Positions 1 to 9,444 of a stretch of DNA of 64,000 bases are shown one piece after another. The first letter of the stretch is position 1. Every line of letters begins with the position of its first letter. This stretch comes from UBA6663 sp044226485 (lineage in GTDB: Bacteria > Chloroflexota > Anaerolineae > Anaerolineales > UBA6663), in contig JBGAGY010000008.1 in NCBI GenBank assembly GCA_044226485.1, positions 186,001 through 250,000 of the forward strand, read 5' to 3'. Under the pieces are notes generated by a model, which searched no databases, had not been told where the DNA came from, and saw only the letters and a list, made by a program, of their open reading frames with translations. The position numbers and the translations under genes were made by a program.

Positions 1-267
1 CTCAAAGCCCTAGGCGTCGGCCTCAGTCGGGAACCCGCGACGATCGACGTGTGGGGAGGTGGGCAGGAACCTCATCCGGTCGATGTAGGCGATCCCGCGG
101 AGACACCTCTCTGGACTCTGATGGCGCTTGATCCGGGCGCTGGATATGTGGGGGCGTTGGCGGTGCGTGCCCCTACAGTGGCCGTGCAGACCTGGGATCT
201 GCAGGCCGATGAACTGCCTTCATCCAAAAGCGATTCGCAAGCCACGTCGTGGCGAGGCAAAGCGTGA
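1..267 (+). CDS. Possible C-terminal end of an unidentified protein (cut by window edge)
   Basis: The frame is open from the first base to the TGA at 265-267 and would give at least 88 residues. The composition (PLWTLMALDPGAGYVGALAV and neighbours) looks protein-like rather than random, but I recognise no domain or motif. It could be the tail of a gene starting left of the window, followed 247 bp later by pgm on the same strand. It could equally be a chance frame in high-GC DNA. The upstream sequence would decide. Confidence 0.3.
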   Translation, partial: LKALGVGLSREPATIDVWGGGQEPHPVDVGDPAETPLWTLMALDPGAGYVGALAVRAPTVAVQTWDLQADELPSSKSDSQATSWRGKA

Positions 268-514
268 GCACCGAACCGTCGACCCAACCCCAAGCCCCTT
301 GTTGGCCATAAAGGCGACGTGTGCCGGGCCAACACCCGCCTGTCCGCTTGTCGAGATCTCGTGTTCCCGAGGCTGCGCGGTTTAGAGACCCTATACGTCG
401 CCACACGGTCGCCGGGTCGAACAGCCAGTTGCCTTCGCACAACCGAGTAGAATCGGACCAGTTTATTCGAATGAGGGTCCGCTTCGCGTGGACCTTGTGC
501 TGGGAGGAGCTTCC

Positions 515-2167
515 ATGTCCACTCACCCTCTGGCCGGCAAGCCTGCGCCGCGCGACATCCTGGTGAACGTCCCGCGCCTGATCACGGCGTATTACGCCAA
601 CAAGCCAGACCCGACAATCCCGGAGCAGCAGGTCGCATTCGGCACCTCCGGTCATCGCGGATCGTCGCTGCTCAACTCCTTCAATGAGGATCACATTCTG
701 GCGGTCTGTCAGGCGCTGTGCGAGTGGCGTCAGGCGCAGGGCATCACCGGGCCGCTTTACATGGGAATGGACACGCACGCGCTGTCGGAGCCGGCGCTGG
801 CCACGGCGCTCGAAGTCTTCGCCGCCAACGGCGTCGAGGTGTACATTCAACCCGGCCCGGGTTACACACCCACGCCCGCCATCTCGCACGCGATCCTCAC
901 CTACAACCGCGGCCGCGCGACGGGCCTCGCCGATGGGGTGGTCATCACGCCATCGCACAACCCGCCGGTGGACGGCGGCTTCAAGTACAACCCGCCGACG
1001 GCCGGGCCCGCCGGCACGGAGATCACGTCAGCGGTGCAGAACCGCGCCAACGAGCTGCTGCGCGATGGTAACAGGGCCGTGAAGCGCATGCCGCTGGCGC
1101 GGGCGACGAAGGCCTCGACCACTCACGAGCACGACTATGTTTCGGCCTATGTCGCCGACCTGGGCAACGTCATCAATCTGCCAGCGATTGCGGCGGCGGG
1201 CCTCAAGCTTGGCGTCGATCCGATGGGCGGCGCATCGCTGCCGTACTGGGCGCCAATCGCCGAGCGTTACGGCCTCAACCTCGAGGTCGTCAATCCCGAC
1301 GTGGACCCGGCCTTCGGCTTCATGTCGGTCGATCGCGACGGCCAGATCCGCATGGACTGTTCGTCGCCGTACGCGATGGCGCGCCTGATCGAACTGAAGG
1401 ACCGTTTCGACGTGGCGTTCGGCAACGACCCCGACGCCGATCGGCATGGCATCGTCACGCGCAGCGCCGGGCTGATGAACCCCAACCACTACCTGGCCAC
1501 GGCCGTCTGGTATTTGTTCCAGAACCGGCCAGGGTGGGGCGCACGCGCGGCGGTCGGCAAGACCCTGGTCTCGAGTTCCATGATCGACCGCGTCACGGCG
1601 TCGCTCAAGCGCACGCTGGCCGAAGTGCCCGTCGGCTTCAAGTGGTTCGTCGACGGCCTGGTCGACGGCTCCTTCGGTTTCGGCGGCGAAGAGAGCGCCG
1701 GCGCATCGTTCCTGCGCCACGACGGCTCCGCCTGGTCGACCGACAAGGACGGCATCATCATGGATCTGCTGGCGGCCGAGATGCTGGCCGTCACGGGCCG
1801 CGATCCCGGTCAGCTGTACAAATCGCTCGAGGAGCAGTTCGGCGCACCGGTGTATGAGCGCATGGACGCGCCCGCCTCACCCGCCCAGAAGAAGGTGCTC
1901 GCCAACCTGTCGCCCGAGCTGGTCTCGGCCACCGAGCTGGCCGGTGACGCGATCACGGCCAAGCTGACCCGGGCGCCGTTCAACAACGCCGCGATCGGCG
2001 GGCTGAAAGTGGTCACCGACTCGGGCTGGTTCGCGGCCCGGCCGTCCGGCACCGAGAACATCTACAAGATCTACGCCGAGAGCTTCAAAGGCGCCGAGCA
2101 CCTGGCGCGCATCCAGCAGGAAGCGCAGGCGATCGTCAGCAGCGCGCTGAAGGCCGCCGGGGTGTGA
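515..2167 (+). CDS. pgm: Phosphoglucomutase, alpha-D-glucose phosphate-specific
   Basis: Interconverts glucose 1-phosphate and glucose 6-phosphate in the cytosol, linking glycogen or oligosaccharide breakdown to glycolysis. The 550-residue product has all the hallmarks of the phosphohexomutase family: the phosphoserine loop VVITPSHNPP with the active serine near residue 147, the metal loop GNDPDADRHG, the sugar-specificity loop GGEESAGASF and the phosphate-binding C-terminal loop RPSGTENIYKIY. Length and the N-terminal FGTSGHRG motif match the E. coli Pgm type (546 residues). The ATG at 515 was preferred to an in-frame GTG at 488 because GGGAGGAG ends 5-6 bases before it. It is a single gene, convergent with the alpha-mannosidase at 2454, with a long inverted repeat between them. 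It would serve the sugars released by the enzymes encoded next door. Confidence 0.96.
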   Translation: MSTHPLAGKPAPRDILVNVPRLITAYYANKPDPTIPEQQVAFGTSGHRGSSLLNSFNEDHILAVCQALCEWRQAQGITGPLYMGMDTHALSEPALATALEVFAANGVEVYIQPGPGYTPTPAISHAILTYNRGRATGLADGVVITPSHNPPVDGGFKYNPPTAGPAGTEITSAVQNRANELLRDGNRAVKRMPLARATKASTTHEHDYVSAYVADLGNVINLPAIAAAGLKLGVDPMGGASLPYWAPIAERYGLNLEVVNPDVDPAFGFMSVDRDGQIRMDCSSPYAMARLIELKDRFDVAFGNDPDADRHGIVTRSAGLMNPNHYLATAVWYLFQNRPGWGARAAVGKTLVSSSMIDRVTASLKRTLAEVPVGFKWFVDGLVDGSFGFGGEESAGASFLRHDGSAWSTDKDGIIMDLLAAEMLAVTGRDPGQLYKSLEEQFGAPVYERMDAPASPAQKKVLANLSPELVSATELAGDAITAKLTRAPFNNAAIGGLKVVTDSGWFAARPSGTENIYKIYAESFKGAEHLARIQQEAQAIVSSALKAAGV

Positions 2168-2184
2168 GGGCCGGGCGGGCTGGG

Positions 2185-2441
2185 CCCTCACCCGCGCCGC
2201 CTTAGGTGGGTTGATGGCCCAGTGAGTCTGGGCGGCGCACCCTCTCCCAGAGGGAGAGGGTCAATCGGTCATGAGGAGTAAAGGATATACCCAGGCCGAT
2301 TTGCTGACTCACGCTCGCGCACTCAATTGCGAGGCGATGAGCCCTTGTGCCTCACTCAGGCTCCACCCTCTCCCTCTGGGAGAGGGTGCGCCGCCCAGAC
2401 TCACTGGGCCATCAACCCACCTAAGGCGGCGCGGGTGAGGG
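2185..2441. repeat. 77-bp perfect inverted repeat with 103-bp centre
   Basis: Bases 2185-2261 and 2365-2441 are exact reverse complements over 77 positions. Each arm ends in a smaller imperfect palindrome of the type CCCTCTCCC...GGGAGAGGG next to the centre. It fills the gap between the convergent ends of pgm (2167) and the GH38 gene (2454). It could act as a two-way terminator, or be a transposase-less (MITE-like) insertion. No target-site duplication is obvious. Confidence 0.9.
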
Positions 2442-2453
2442 GCCCCGGGCCCC

Positions 2454-5400
2454 TCAGAGCCACACCTTGAACGTCTTGATCTCGAACGGCGTCACGGCTG
2501 TCGCCAACGCATGACCGGTGAAGTCGACCGGCATTTCGCCTTCTTCAACGAGGTTGCACTCCACAGCCCGGCGCACGGGCCTGCCGAAGTCGAGTCTCAC
2601 TGGGCCGCGAGATTGACGGTTTTCGTAGATCCGCACGATCCAGGCGTCGTCATCCTCGGACTTCTTGATCGTTTCGATCACAGCGTTGGGCGCATCGCAG
2701 GATACGAAGCTGAATGATGGGGGCAACGAACCCATCGAGTTCGCAGGCTGCTGAACCGCTCGCAAAGGCAGGTTGAGGTCATAGGCCTCAGCCGCCACAT
2801 CCCCGAGGCGCCAATCGCCGGCGTGCGGGAGCAGGCTGTAGGTGAAGCAGTGGGAGCCCTTGTCCGCGAGCGCATCCGGCCGGATCGCGGACTTGATCAG
2901 CGTGAGGCGCAGGACGTTATCGCGAACGTCGTAACCATATTTGCAGTCGTTGAGCAACGCGACGCCGTAATCGCCCTCGGAGAGGTCGGCCCACTTCTGG
3001 GCGGGCACCTCGAAGCGCGCCCAATCCCAGCTGGTGTTCCAGTGCGTCGGACGCTCGACGAATCCGAACTGGATGTCAAAGGTCGCGCGGGTGGCGCGGA
3101 CGTTGACCGGAAAAGCGACCTTGAGCAGCACCTGGCGTTCCTGCCAGTCGACCTCGGTGACGAAGTCGACGCGCGGTGTGTGAGCGTAGACCGTCACTCT
3201 CTGCGTGAGAGTCGAGTCGCGGAAGCTCCACGTCAGCCGCAGGACGCCCCGTACAGGCCCTGCCTCCTCGACGACGGCTTCGATCAAATCAGAGACGACC
3301 TCCATCTTCTCTTGATAAAAGATGTCGATGTCCCAGGCGTCGAACTTCAGGGGCTTATCTTGAAAGGCCTGCAATATGTTGCCGGGCGCCGCCAGCACGT
3401 CACGCTGATGGGCCTTGTCCCACAGTCGCGTGATCTGCCCGCGCTCGTTGAACTCGAGGGTGTGCCACGGGCTCTCGATCCGCTGCGGCGTGATCGTGAG
3501 AGGGTTGGGGGCTCCGCTGACAGTGGTCAGCGCGCTGACCTCGGTCAGCGACAGCGCGCGATAGCCAAGCGATGGGATCAACGATGTCATGAACAGCACC
3601 CGGCGCTCGCCGCTTTCGTCGATGACCTGTGCGGGCAGGGCGAAGCCGTTTCCGTCCTGGAGGGTGCGGCCTTCAAGCGATTCGGACCACGGCACCGAGA
3701 CCAGGCCGCCGCGTGGCCAGCCGAGGCTGTTGAAAACCACCAGAGCATCGCCCGGCATGGCCGCCAGCAATACCTGCTGGGCGTCACCGACGGCTTTCAA
3801 CCCGATCTCGCGAGCGCGTGCGTCGTCCGCCAGGCTGTCTTCGTAGACCTGACGGATCGACGAGCCCGGCAGGATGTCGTGAAACTGGTTGTGGAGGATC
3901 AACTCCCAACCGGCGTTGAGCTCGGCCTGCGGATAGGTCGCGCCCGTCAGTGTGGAGGCCAGCGCACTCAACCACTCCGCATCGTGGTACAGCCCTTCAG
4001 CCTTGCGATTGGCGCGCTTGCTCGCCGCCTGTGACGTGTAGGTGCCGCGGTGGTACTCGAGGTACAGCTCTCCATCCCACACCGCCAGATCCTTGTCGGC
4101 GACCCGGGCGGCGAGACGTTCGAAGAAGGGCTCGGCTCTTCCAAACGTCACCTTTGGCAGGCCCGGCAGGTTACGCAACACGCGGCCCGACTCGATCATC
4201 TCGCGCGTCGGGCCTCCCCCGCCGTCGCCCCAGCCGAAGAGCAGAAGCAACTCGGCGTTGACGTCTTTGTCGCGATAGTTCTTCCAGATGCCCGCGACAT
4301 CCCAGGGCGTCAACTGGCCGTTGTACGTCTGCGTCTCGGTTCGCGAGCCCTCCTCGGGCGTGGTGACGAAGTGCGCCAACACTTCGCTGCCGTCGAGGCC
4401 GCGCCAGCGGAAGGTGTCGTGCGGCATGCGATTGAACTGGTTCCAGCTGAGCTTGCTCGTGAGGAAGTAATCGAGCCCGCTCTTGCGCAGGATCTGAGGC
4501 AGGGCGGCGTTATAGCCGAACACGTCCGGCAGCCACAGCACCCGCATCTCGATCCCGAACTCGTCGCGCACGAAGCGCTTGCCGAACAGGATCTGGCGGA
4601 CGAGTGACTCGCCGTTGGGGAGGTTCGTATCGGGCTCGATCCAGGCGCCGCCCGTGATCTCCCAGTCGCCGGCCTTGATGCGTTCCTTCACCCGCGCGTA
4701 GATCTCGGGCTGATCCTGCTTCAGGAACTTGTACAGCTGCGGCGACGAGTGCATGAACCTGTACTCGGGATACTGTCGCATCAGGTGCAGAACCGTCGCG
4801 AACGTTCGCGCAGCCTTATCGCGCGAGTGCGCCGAGCGCCAGAGCCAGGCCATGTCGATGTGCGCATGCCCGATGGCGACGACCGTGGGCTTGAGCTCGT
4901 CGCGCTCGCTGAGACGTGCGACCTCGGCTCGCAGCCATTCGAGCGATCCCGCCACGGACGCATAAAAGACGTCGGAGGCCGGCTTCGCAAAGTCAATGCG
5001 TTTGAACGACTCGTCGAGCGCGGCGAGCAGCGTCACGCGGCGCAGATCGTCGGCCGCGAGTTCCTGGACAGCTTTGAGGAGCGTGTCCGCCAGGAAAAAG
5101 AACTGCTCGGTCGGAGCGTCGATGCGCTCGAGCCGCGCCAGCCTGAAGCGGCGGCGCTCGGGCACTTCGAGCACGCCGCTCCAGGAGCGCAACGCGATCG
5201 ACAGGGTGCCGGTTGCCGTCAGCTCAGGCGGCAGCCAGGCCTCGTCGTGCCAGATGTCGATGGCCTGCAGCACCACGCCATTCACGTACAACAACGTCTC
5301 GGCTGTCGAACCGCCGCCATCGCGTGGCCCGACCAGGAAGCGCAGCACGAGCCGCTCGTCGCGCCATTCCGGCGGGATCTCCACGCGCGCTCGAAACCAG

Positions 5401-5597
5401 GCAACCCTGTCGTAGCCGCCCCACGCGCCGCCGATGGCGAACGGCGCCCATGGCACGTCGTCGAAGTCGGGGTGCTCGGCGCCGCGTACGTCTTCTTCGA
5501 CGTAGCGGAAGTCCACGATCGGCGTCACGTCCCGCGCGACGGCGGCCTTGATCTCCGCCAGCAACTTTGCGATTTTCTCGACAGTGAAGAAGGCCAT
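2454..5597 (-). CDS. Alpha-mannosidase, glycoside hydrolase family 38
   Basis: Predicted zinc-dependent retaining exo-alpha-mannosidase of 1047 residues. An N-terminal beta-rich ancillary region (about 1-235) is followed by the GH38 catalytic barrel with the zinc motif AIGHAHIDMAWLW (His246, Asp248) and the nucleophile loop WLPDVFGYNAALPQI (Asp358). The middle helical domain has HNQFHDILPGSSI, and C-terminal beta domains complete the family layout. There is no signal peptide, so it should act in the cytoplasm on imported oligosaccharides. The ATG at 5597 was chosen; a GTG two codons upstream is also possible. It is the last gene of the long minus-strand cluster, 102 bp after GH3, and one of three GH38 paralogues here. 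Substrate linkage cannot be read from the sequence. Confidence 0.92.
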   Translation of the reverse strand: MAFFTVEKIAKLLAEIKAAVARDVTPIVDFRYVEEDVRGAEHPDFDDVPWAPFAIGGAWGGYDRVAWFRARVEIPPEWRDERLVLRFLVGPRDGGGSTAETLLYVNGVVLQAIDIWHDEAWLPPELTATGTLSIALRSWSGVLEVPERRRFRLARLERIDAPTEQFFFLADTLLKAVQELAADDLRRVTLLAALDESFKRIDFAKPASDVFYASVAGSLEWLRAEVARLSERDELKPTVVAIGHAHIDMAWLWRSAHSRDKAARTFATVLHLMRQYPEYRFMHSSPQLYKFLKQDQPEIYARVKERIKAGDWEITGGAWIEPDTNLPNGESLVRQILFGKRFVRDEFGIEMRVLWLPDVFGYNAALPQILRKSGLDYFLTSKLSWNQFNRMPHDTFRWRGLDGSEVLAHFVTTPEEGSRTETQTYNGQLTPWDVAGIWKNYRDKDVNAELLLLFGWGDGGGGPTREMIESGRVLRNLPGLPKVTFGRAEPFFERLAARVADKDLAVWDGELYLEYHRGTYTSQAASKRANRKAEGLYHDAEWLSALASTLTGATYPQAELNAGWELILHNQFHDILPGSSIRQVYEDSLADDARAREIGLKAVGDAQQVLLAAMPGDALVVFNSLGWPRGGLVSVPWSESLEGRTLQDGNGFALPAQVIDESGERRVLFMTSLIPSLGYRALSLTEVSALTTVSGAPNPLTITPQRIESPWHTLEFNERGQITRLWDKAHQRDVLAAPGNILQAFQDKPLKFDAWDIDIFYQEKMEVVSDLIEAVVEEAGPVRGVLRLTWSFRDSTLTQRVTVYAHTPRVDFVTEVDWQERQVLLKVAFPVNVRATRATFDIQFGFVERPTHWNTSWDWARFEVPAQKWADLSEGDYGVALLNDCKYGYDVRDNVLRLTLIKSAIRPDALADKGSHCFTYSLLPHAGDWRLGDVAAEAYDLNLPLRAVQQPANSMGSLPPSFSFVSCDAPNAVIETIKKSEDDDAWIVRIYENRQSRGPVRLDFGRPVRRAVECNLVEEGEMPVDFTGHALATAVTPFEIKTFKVWL

Positions 5598-5672
5598 CAG
5601 CACCCTGCCTGTGTGGTCTCGAGGACGAAGCCGGCCGTCAGTTCGACCACCGCGTCAATGGCCAGGCGACCT

Positions 5673-5691
5673 CATCCGCGAAATCCGCGGC
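5673..5691. repeat. Half copy of the CGCGGATT intergenic repeat
   Basis: This is a single arm (catccgcgaaatccgcggc) of the nonamer-based element that occurs as full inverted pairs at 9445-9540, 17631-17693 and, diverged, 21635-21738. It sits in the 102-bp gap between the GH3 and GH38 genes. No other structure was seen in the gap. Confidence 0.6.
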
Positions 5692-5699
5692 AAAAGACC

Positions 5700-7823
5700 T
5701 CACGCCGTGACGGACCTGATCTCGAACACGACGCTGGCAGCCTCCGCGGCGCCCAACTCGCGGCCGCGCCGGCCCGGCGAACAACCGCCGACGACGACTC
5801 TGAACTCACCCGGCTCGAGCACAGCCTGGCCGGCCTCGTCGATGAACTGCAGCGCCTCGGCCCCCAGCCGAAAGCGAAGGTCGCGGCGCTCGCCCGGCTC
5901 GAGATGGACGCGCTCGAAGGCCACAAGTTTGTGCTGGGGAACCGGCGCCGACGCCGCCAGATCGCTCAGGTAGCATTGCGCGACTTCATCAGTGGCGATC
6001 GATCCGGTGTTGGTCACCGTCGCGCTCACGTCGACGGCCACGCCGTCCACGATACAGCGCAGATCGCTGTAGGCGAAGCTGGAGTAGCTCAGGCCGAAGC
6101 CAAACGGGAAGTGAGGATCTTGAGTGAGATACCGATAGGTCCGACCCGCCATGCCGTAGTCTTCGAAGGGCGGCAATTGCTCGAGGCCGGTCGGGAAGGT
6201 GAGCGGCAGCCTGCCCGACGGCGACGCATCGCCGAAGATCACGTCGGCCACCGCGCGGCCGCCCTCCTGGCCCGGGTACCAGACGAACAGGATCGCGTCG
6301 ACCAACTCGACCAGATCGCCGAGCGCTATCGGGCTGCCGCCCGTGACGATCAGGACGACCCTGCCGCCCGCCGTGGCGATTCGCCGCACGAATTCGACCT
6401 GAACGGCGGGCAGGCCGATCTCGCTGCGATCGCCGTTGGTCTCCGAGGCCAGCGCCTCGCCTTCTTCGCCCTCCATCAGCGGCGTGACTCCGACGCAGAC
6501 GATGGCGACGTCGGCGGCCGCAGCTTCCTTCGCGATCCATTCAGCCTTGCTCGGCGACTCGTGCAGGAGCTGCACGCCCGCGCGATACTCGAGCCGCACG
6601 CCCTCAGGCACGCGCCCGACGATGCCCTCGAGCAACGTCGTCAACGAGCCGTTGATGCCGTAGTAGTTGCCGAGCAATACCTCGAGGTTCGAGGCCGTCG
6701 GCCCGGTGACGTAGAGTTTGTGGACGTCGCGCAGCGGCAGCACTCCGCCCCTGTTCTTGAGCAGCACGATCGACTCGAGCGCGGCCTGCCTGGCGAGTGT
6801 GCGGTGTTCGTCGCTGCCCACGACGCTCTCCGGGATCGAGGCGTAGGGCACGCGCTCCTCGGGGTCGAACAGCCCGAGCTTGAAGCGCGAGCGCAGCACG
6901 CGACTCAACGCCTGGTCCAGGTCAGCCTCCGTGATCAGGCCGCGTTCGATGGCTTCGCCAAGATGCTTGTAGGCGTCGCCGCATTCGAGGTCGCAACCGG
7001 CCTTCAGCGCGATCGCCGCCGCCTCGGCCAGATCCTGCGCGACGTGATGGCCGCTGAAGATGTCGCGCACGGCGCCGCAGTCCGACACGACGTGGCCTTC
7101 GAATCCCCAGGCCCTGCGCAGCATCTCGCCGAGCAGCACCGGGTGCGCGACGGCGGCGTGGCCGTTGACGCGGTTGTACGCGCCCATCACCGATTCGACT
7201 CTGCCTTCGATCACCAGTTTCTTGAAGGCGGGCAGGTAGGTGTCGTGCAGGTCGCGTGGCGAGGCCTGGGCGTCGAGCGTGTGGCGCAGCCGCTCGGGCC
7301 CGCTATGCACGGCGTAGTGCTTGGCGCAGGCCACGGCTTTGAGATACGTTGGGTGGTCGCCCTGCAGGCCTCGAACGAACGCCGAGCCCATCGTGCCCGT
7401 CAGATAGGGGTCCTCGCCCCAGGTCTCCTGCCCGCGGCCCCAGCGCGGATCGCGGAACAGGTTGACGTTGGGCGACCAGAAGTGCAGGCCCTGGTACCAG
7501 ATCGTGCGGCCCGCTCGACGCAGTGCGGCGTGATATTTCGCGCGCCCTTCGTCGCCGATGGCCGATGCGACGCGGTGGATCAGATCCGGGTCCCACGTGG
7601 CCGCCATGCCGATGGCCTGCGGAAAGACCGTGGCGCGGCCGTTGCGCGCGACGCCGTGCAGGGCTTCGCTCCAGTAGTTGTAGGCCGGGATGTTCAGCCG
7701 TGGGATCGCGGCCGAGTTGTGCATCAACTGCCCGATCTTCTCGTCTCGGGTCAGCCGGTCGATCAGGTCGGAAACGCGTTCGTCGAGCGATCGATCGGGT
7801 TCGAGATACGGTTCAGGGCTCAT
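5700..7823 (-). CDS. Glycoside hydrolase family 3 (beta-glucosidase or beta-xylosidase type)
   Basis: A 707-residue GH3 enzyme releasing terminal beta-linked sugars. The N-terminal barrel shows LNIPAYNYWSEALHGVA, the substrate-binding CAKHYAVHSGPE (near 166-177) and the nucleophile loop GHVVSDCGAV with Asp248. The flavodoxin-like second domain and a C-terminal fibronectin-III-like domain (from about residue 590) complete the usual architecture. The NYWSEALHGVA and VSDCGAV motifs resemble the GH3 group annotated as beta-xylosidases and beta-glucosidases, so the substrate is open. There is no signal peptide. The start codon lies 11 bp inside the end of the ROK kinase gene, so the two are probably translationally coupled. 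Confidence 0.92.
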   Translation of the reverse strand: MSPEPYLEPDRSLDERVSDLIDRLTRDEKIGQLMHNSAAIPRLNIPAYNYWSEALHGVARNGRATVFPQAIGMAATWDPDLIHRVASAIGDEGRAKYHAALRRAGRTIWYQGLHFWSPNVNLFRDPRWGRGQETWGEDPYLTGTMGSAFVRGLQGDHPTYLKAVACAKHYAVHSGPERLRHTLDAQASPRDLHDTYLPAFKKLVIEGRVESVMGAYNRVNGHAAVAHPVLLGEMLRRAWGFEGHVVSDCGAVRDIFSGHHVAQDLAEAAAIALKAGCDLECGDAYKHLGEAIERGLITEADLDQALSRVLRSRFKLGLFDPEERVPYASIPESVVGSDEHRTLARQAALESIVLLKNRGGVLPLRDVHKLYVTGPTASNLEVLLGNYYGINGSLTTLLEGIVGRVPEGVRLEYRAGVQLLHESPSKAEWIAKEAAAADVAIVCVGVTPLMEGEEGEALASETNGDRSEIGLPAVQVEFVRRIATAGGRVVLIVTGGSPIALGDLVELVDAILFVWYPGQEGGRAVADVIFGDASPSGRLPLTFPTGLEQLPPFEDYGMAGRTYRYLTQDPHFPFGFGLSYSSFAYSDLRCIVDGVAVDVSATVTNTGSIATDEVAQCYLSDLAASAPVPQHKLVAFERVHLEPGERRDLRFRLGAEALQFIDEAGQAVLEPGEFRVVVGGCSPGRRGRELGAAEAASVVFEIRSVTA

Positions 7824-8790
7824 GGATGCGGGTCGCCTCCAGCGCGACCGATAGACTCGCCAGATCGCCGACGGCCTCGCCCAGGCCGGCCGGTACGACG
7901 TCGCATACCGACAGTGCGCCTGGCAAGGCCTCTGCCCTCAAGGAGTCGAGCATGCGCGCTTCGAGCCGCCCGCGCTGCCGGGCGTAGATGCTGCCGATGA
8001 TGATGCGCTGCGGATTGAGCACATCGACCAGGATCGCGAGGCCGCGCCCGAGTTGATGCGCGACGATGTCGAAGACCTCGAGCGCCGTCTCGTCACCCTG
8101 TTCGGCGGCGCGCGCGACGCCTTCAGCGGTCACCGCGGGCAGGCCCTCGAAGGTTGCGCAGTAAGCCACACGACCGCCGCTGCGGAGGCGTTCGGCGGCC
8201 AGGCTGCGCGCCAGGTTGGCGATGCCGCCGCCGCTGCAGAAGCCTTCGAACGAGCCTGCCTTGCCGTAACCGATCGGGCCGTCGGACTCGAGGCGCATAT
8301 GGCCGACCTCGCCGGCGAGGTCGTTGGTGCCGGAGTAGAGGCGGCCCTCAAGGATGAGACCGGCGCCCATGCCTGTGCCGAACGTCAGGAAGACGACGTT
8401 GCGGCAGCCACGGCCTGCGCCCCAGCGCCACTCGGCGAGCGCGCAGGCGTTGGCGTCGTTCTGCAATGCCACGGGTACGTTGAAACGCGAACGAAAGGGC
8501 GTCAGCACGTCGACCCGGTCCCAACCGGGCAGGTTGGGTGGCGAGAGCACCAGGCCGGCCCGGCTGTCGAGCGGGCCGCCGCAGCTGATGCCGATCGCGC
8601 CCAAGGACTCGTGCGGCTGCGCATGGAGCAGATCCGCCAGCGCGATGCAGGCCAGGTCCAGCGTCTCGTCGGCGCTCGTCGGGGTGGGGAAGCGGCGCTT
8701 GCCAATGACGTCGATCTCGTCGCCGCGCGTGAGCCCGACGATGACCGCGCACTTCGTGCCGCCGATGTCGATGCCGCCGAGGATCTTCAT
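7813..8790 (-). CDS. ROK-family sugar kinase
   Basis: Probable cytosolic ATP-dependent sugar kinase of 325 residues. The N-terminal phosphate loop is GGIDIGGTKC, the catalytic aspartate lies in NDANACALAEW (Asp112), and FGTGMGAGLILEG and EVGHMRL follow as in ROK proteins. The usual ROK zinc cluster (CxCGxxGCxE) is absent; only FCSGGG is found at that place. The start is the ATG at 8790, which overlaps the stop of the SIS gene by 4 bp; an in-frame extension upstream lies entirely within that gene. There is no N-terminal HTH, so this is a kinase rather than a repressor. From context, glucose, mannose, N-acetylmannosamine or GlcNAc are all possible substrates. Confidence 0.9.
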   Translation of the reverse strand: MKILGGIDIGGTKCAVIVGLTRGDEIDVIGKRRFPTPTSADETLDLACIALADLLHAQPHESLGAIGISCGGPLDSRAGLVLSPPNLPGWDRVDVLTPFRSRFNVPVALQNDANACALAEWRWGAGRGCRNVVFLTFGTGMGAGLILEGRLYSGTNDLAGEVGHMRLESDGPIGYGKAGSFEGFCSGGGIANLARSLAAERLRSGGRVAYCATFEGLPAVTAEGVARAAEQGDETALEVFDIVAHQLGRGLAILVDVLNPQRIIIGSIYARQRGRLEARMLDSLRAEALPGALSVCDVVPAGLGEAVGDLASLSVALEATRIHEP

Positions 8791-9419
8791 CGTTCGAAGA
8801 GTTCCATCTCGAGATGCGCGCATAACGCGTGGTAGATCGGCAGATGACGCTCTTGCACCAGCGTGGCGCCCTCGGCCGGCGCGCAGATCGTGATGTCGCA
8901 TAGCCCGACCAGGCCGCCGCCGCTCCGACCCGTCAGCCCGATGGTGCCGAGCCCGAATGCGCGCGCCACCTTTACGGCCTGCAGGATGTTGGGCGAATTG
9001 CCCGAGGTCGTGATGCCCAGGAACACGTCGCCGGGCTTGCCGTAGCCGTAGACCTGTTGGGCGAAAAACATGTCAGGCGCGACGTCGTTGATGAAGGCCG
9101 TGATCAGCGCCGTCTGGCTGACGAGCGAGATCGCCGGCAGCGCGCCCTGCAGGCGATCGGCCAGAACGCCCCAGCTATCGGGCCAGGTGGCCGCAAGGCG
9201 GGCACGGTCGTCGGCCGGGATCGGGCGTTTGAGGATGTAGCCCTTCATCAACTCGCCGACGATGTGCTCGGCGTCCGCGGCGCTACCGCCGTTTCCGGCC
9301 ACGAGCAGTTTGCCGCCGTTTCTGTAGCACGCCAGCAGCATATCGCCGGCTGACTGGATGGCGTCGCGACATTCGATCAGATCTGGAAACTTGGCGATGA
9401 GTGTGTCGAGTGTTTGCAT
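8787..9419 (-). CDS. SIS-domain sugar isomerase, GmhA-like
   Basis: A 210-residue single SIS-domain protein with the family signatures AGNGGSAADAEHIVGEL, TTSGNSPNIL and EGATLVQERHLPIYHALC. It is closest in layout to sedoheptulose-7-phosphate isomerase (GmhA, phosphoheptose isomerase). It lies in an operon with a ROK kinase and a GH3 enzyme rather than heptose genes, so it may act on another phosphosugar. Its stop codon overlaps the ROK start (ATGA). A 128-bp gap with an inverted repeat separates it from the upstream DUF1537 kinase gene. Confidence 0.85.
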   Translation of the reverse strand: MQTLDTLIAKFPDLIECRDAIQSAGDMLLACYRNGGKLLVAGNGGSAADAEHIVGELMKGYILKRPIPADDRARLAATWPDSWGVLADRLQGALPAISLVSQTALITAFINDVAPDMFFAQQVYGYGKPGDVFLGITTSGNSPNILQAVKVARAFGLGTIGLTGRSGGGLVGLCDITICAPAEGATLVQERHLPIYHALCAHLEMELFER

Positions 9420-9444
9420 ATCACTTCATCCTGACGGTTGTTTG

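Noticed and set aside
429..453. Promoter TTGCCT / TAGAAT before pgm
   Set aside because: The spacer is 13 bp, too short for a sigma-70 promoter.
4749..8000. A plus-strand frame of more than 1000 codons opposite the GH38 and GH3 genes
   Set aside because: It is Arg/Ala/Asp/Val-rich antisense shadow with no domain, while the minus strand encodes two clear glycosidases across the same bases.
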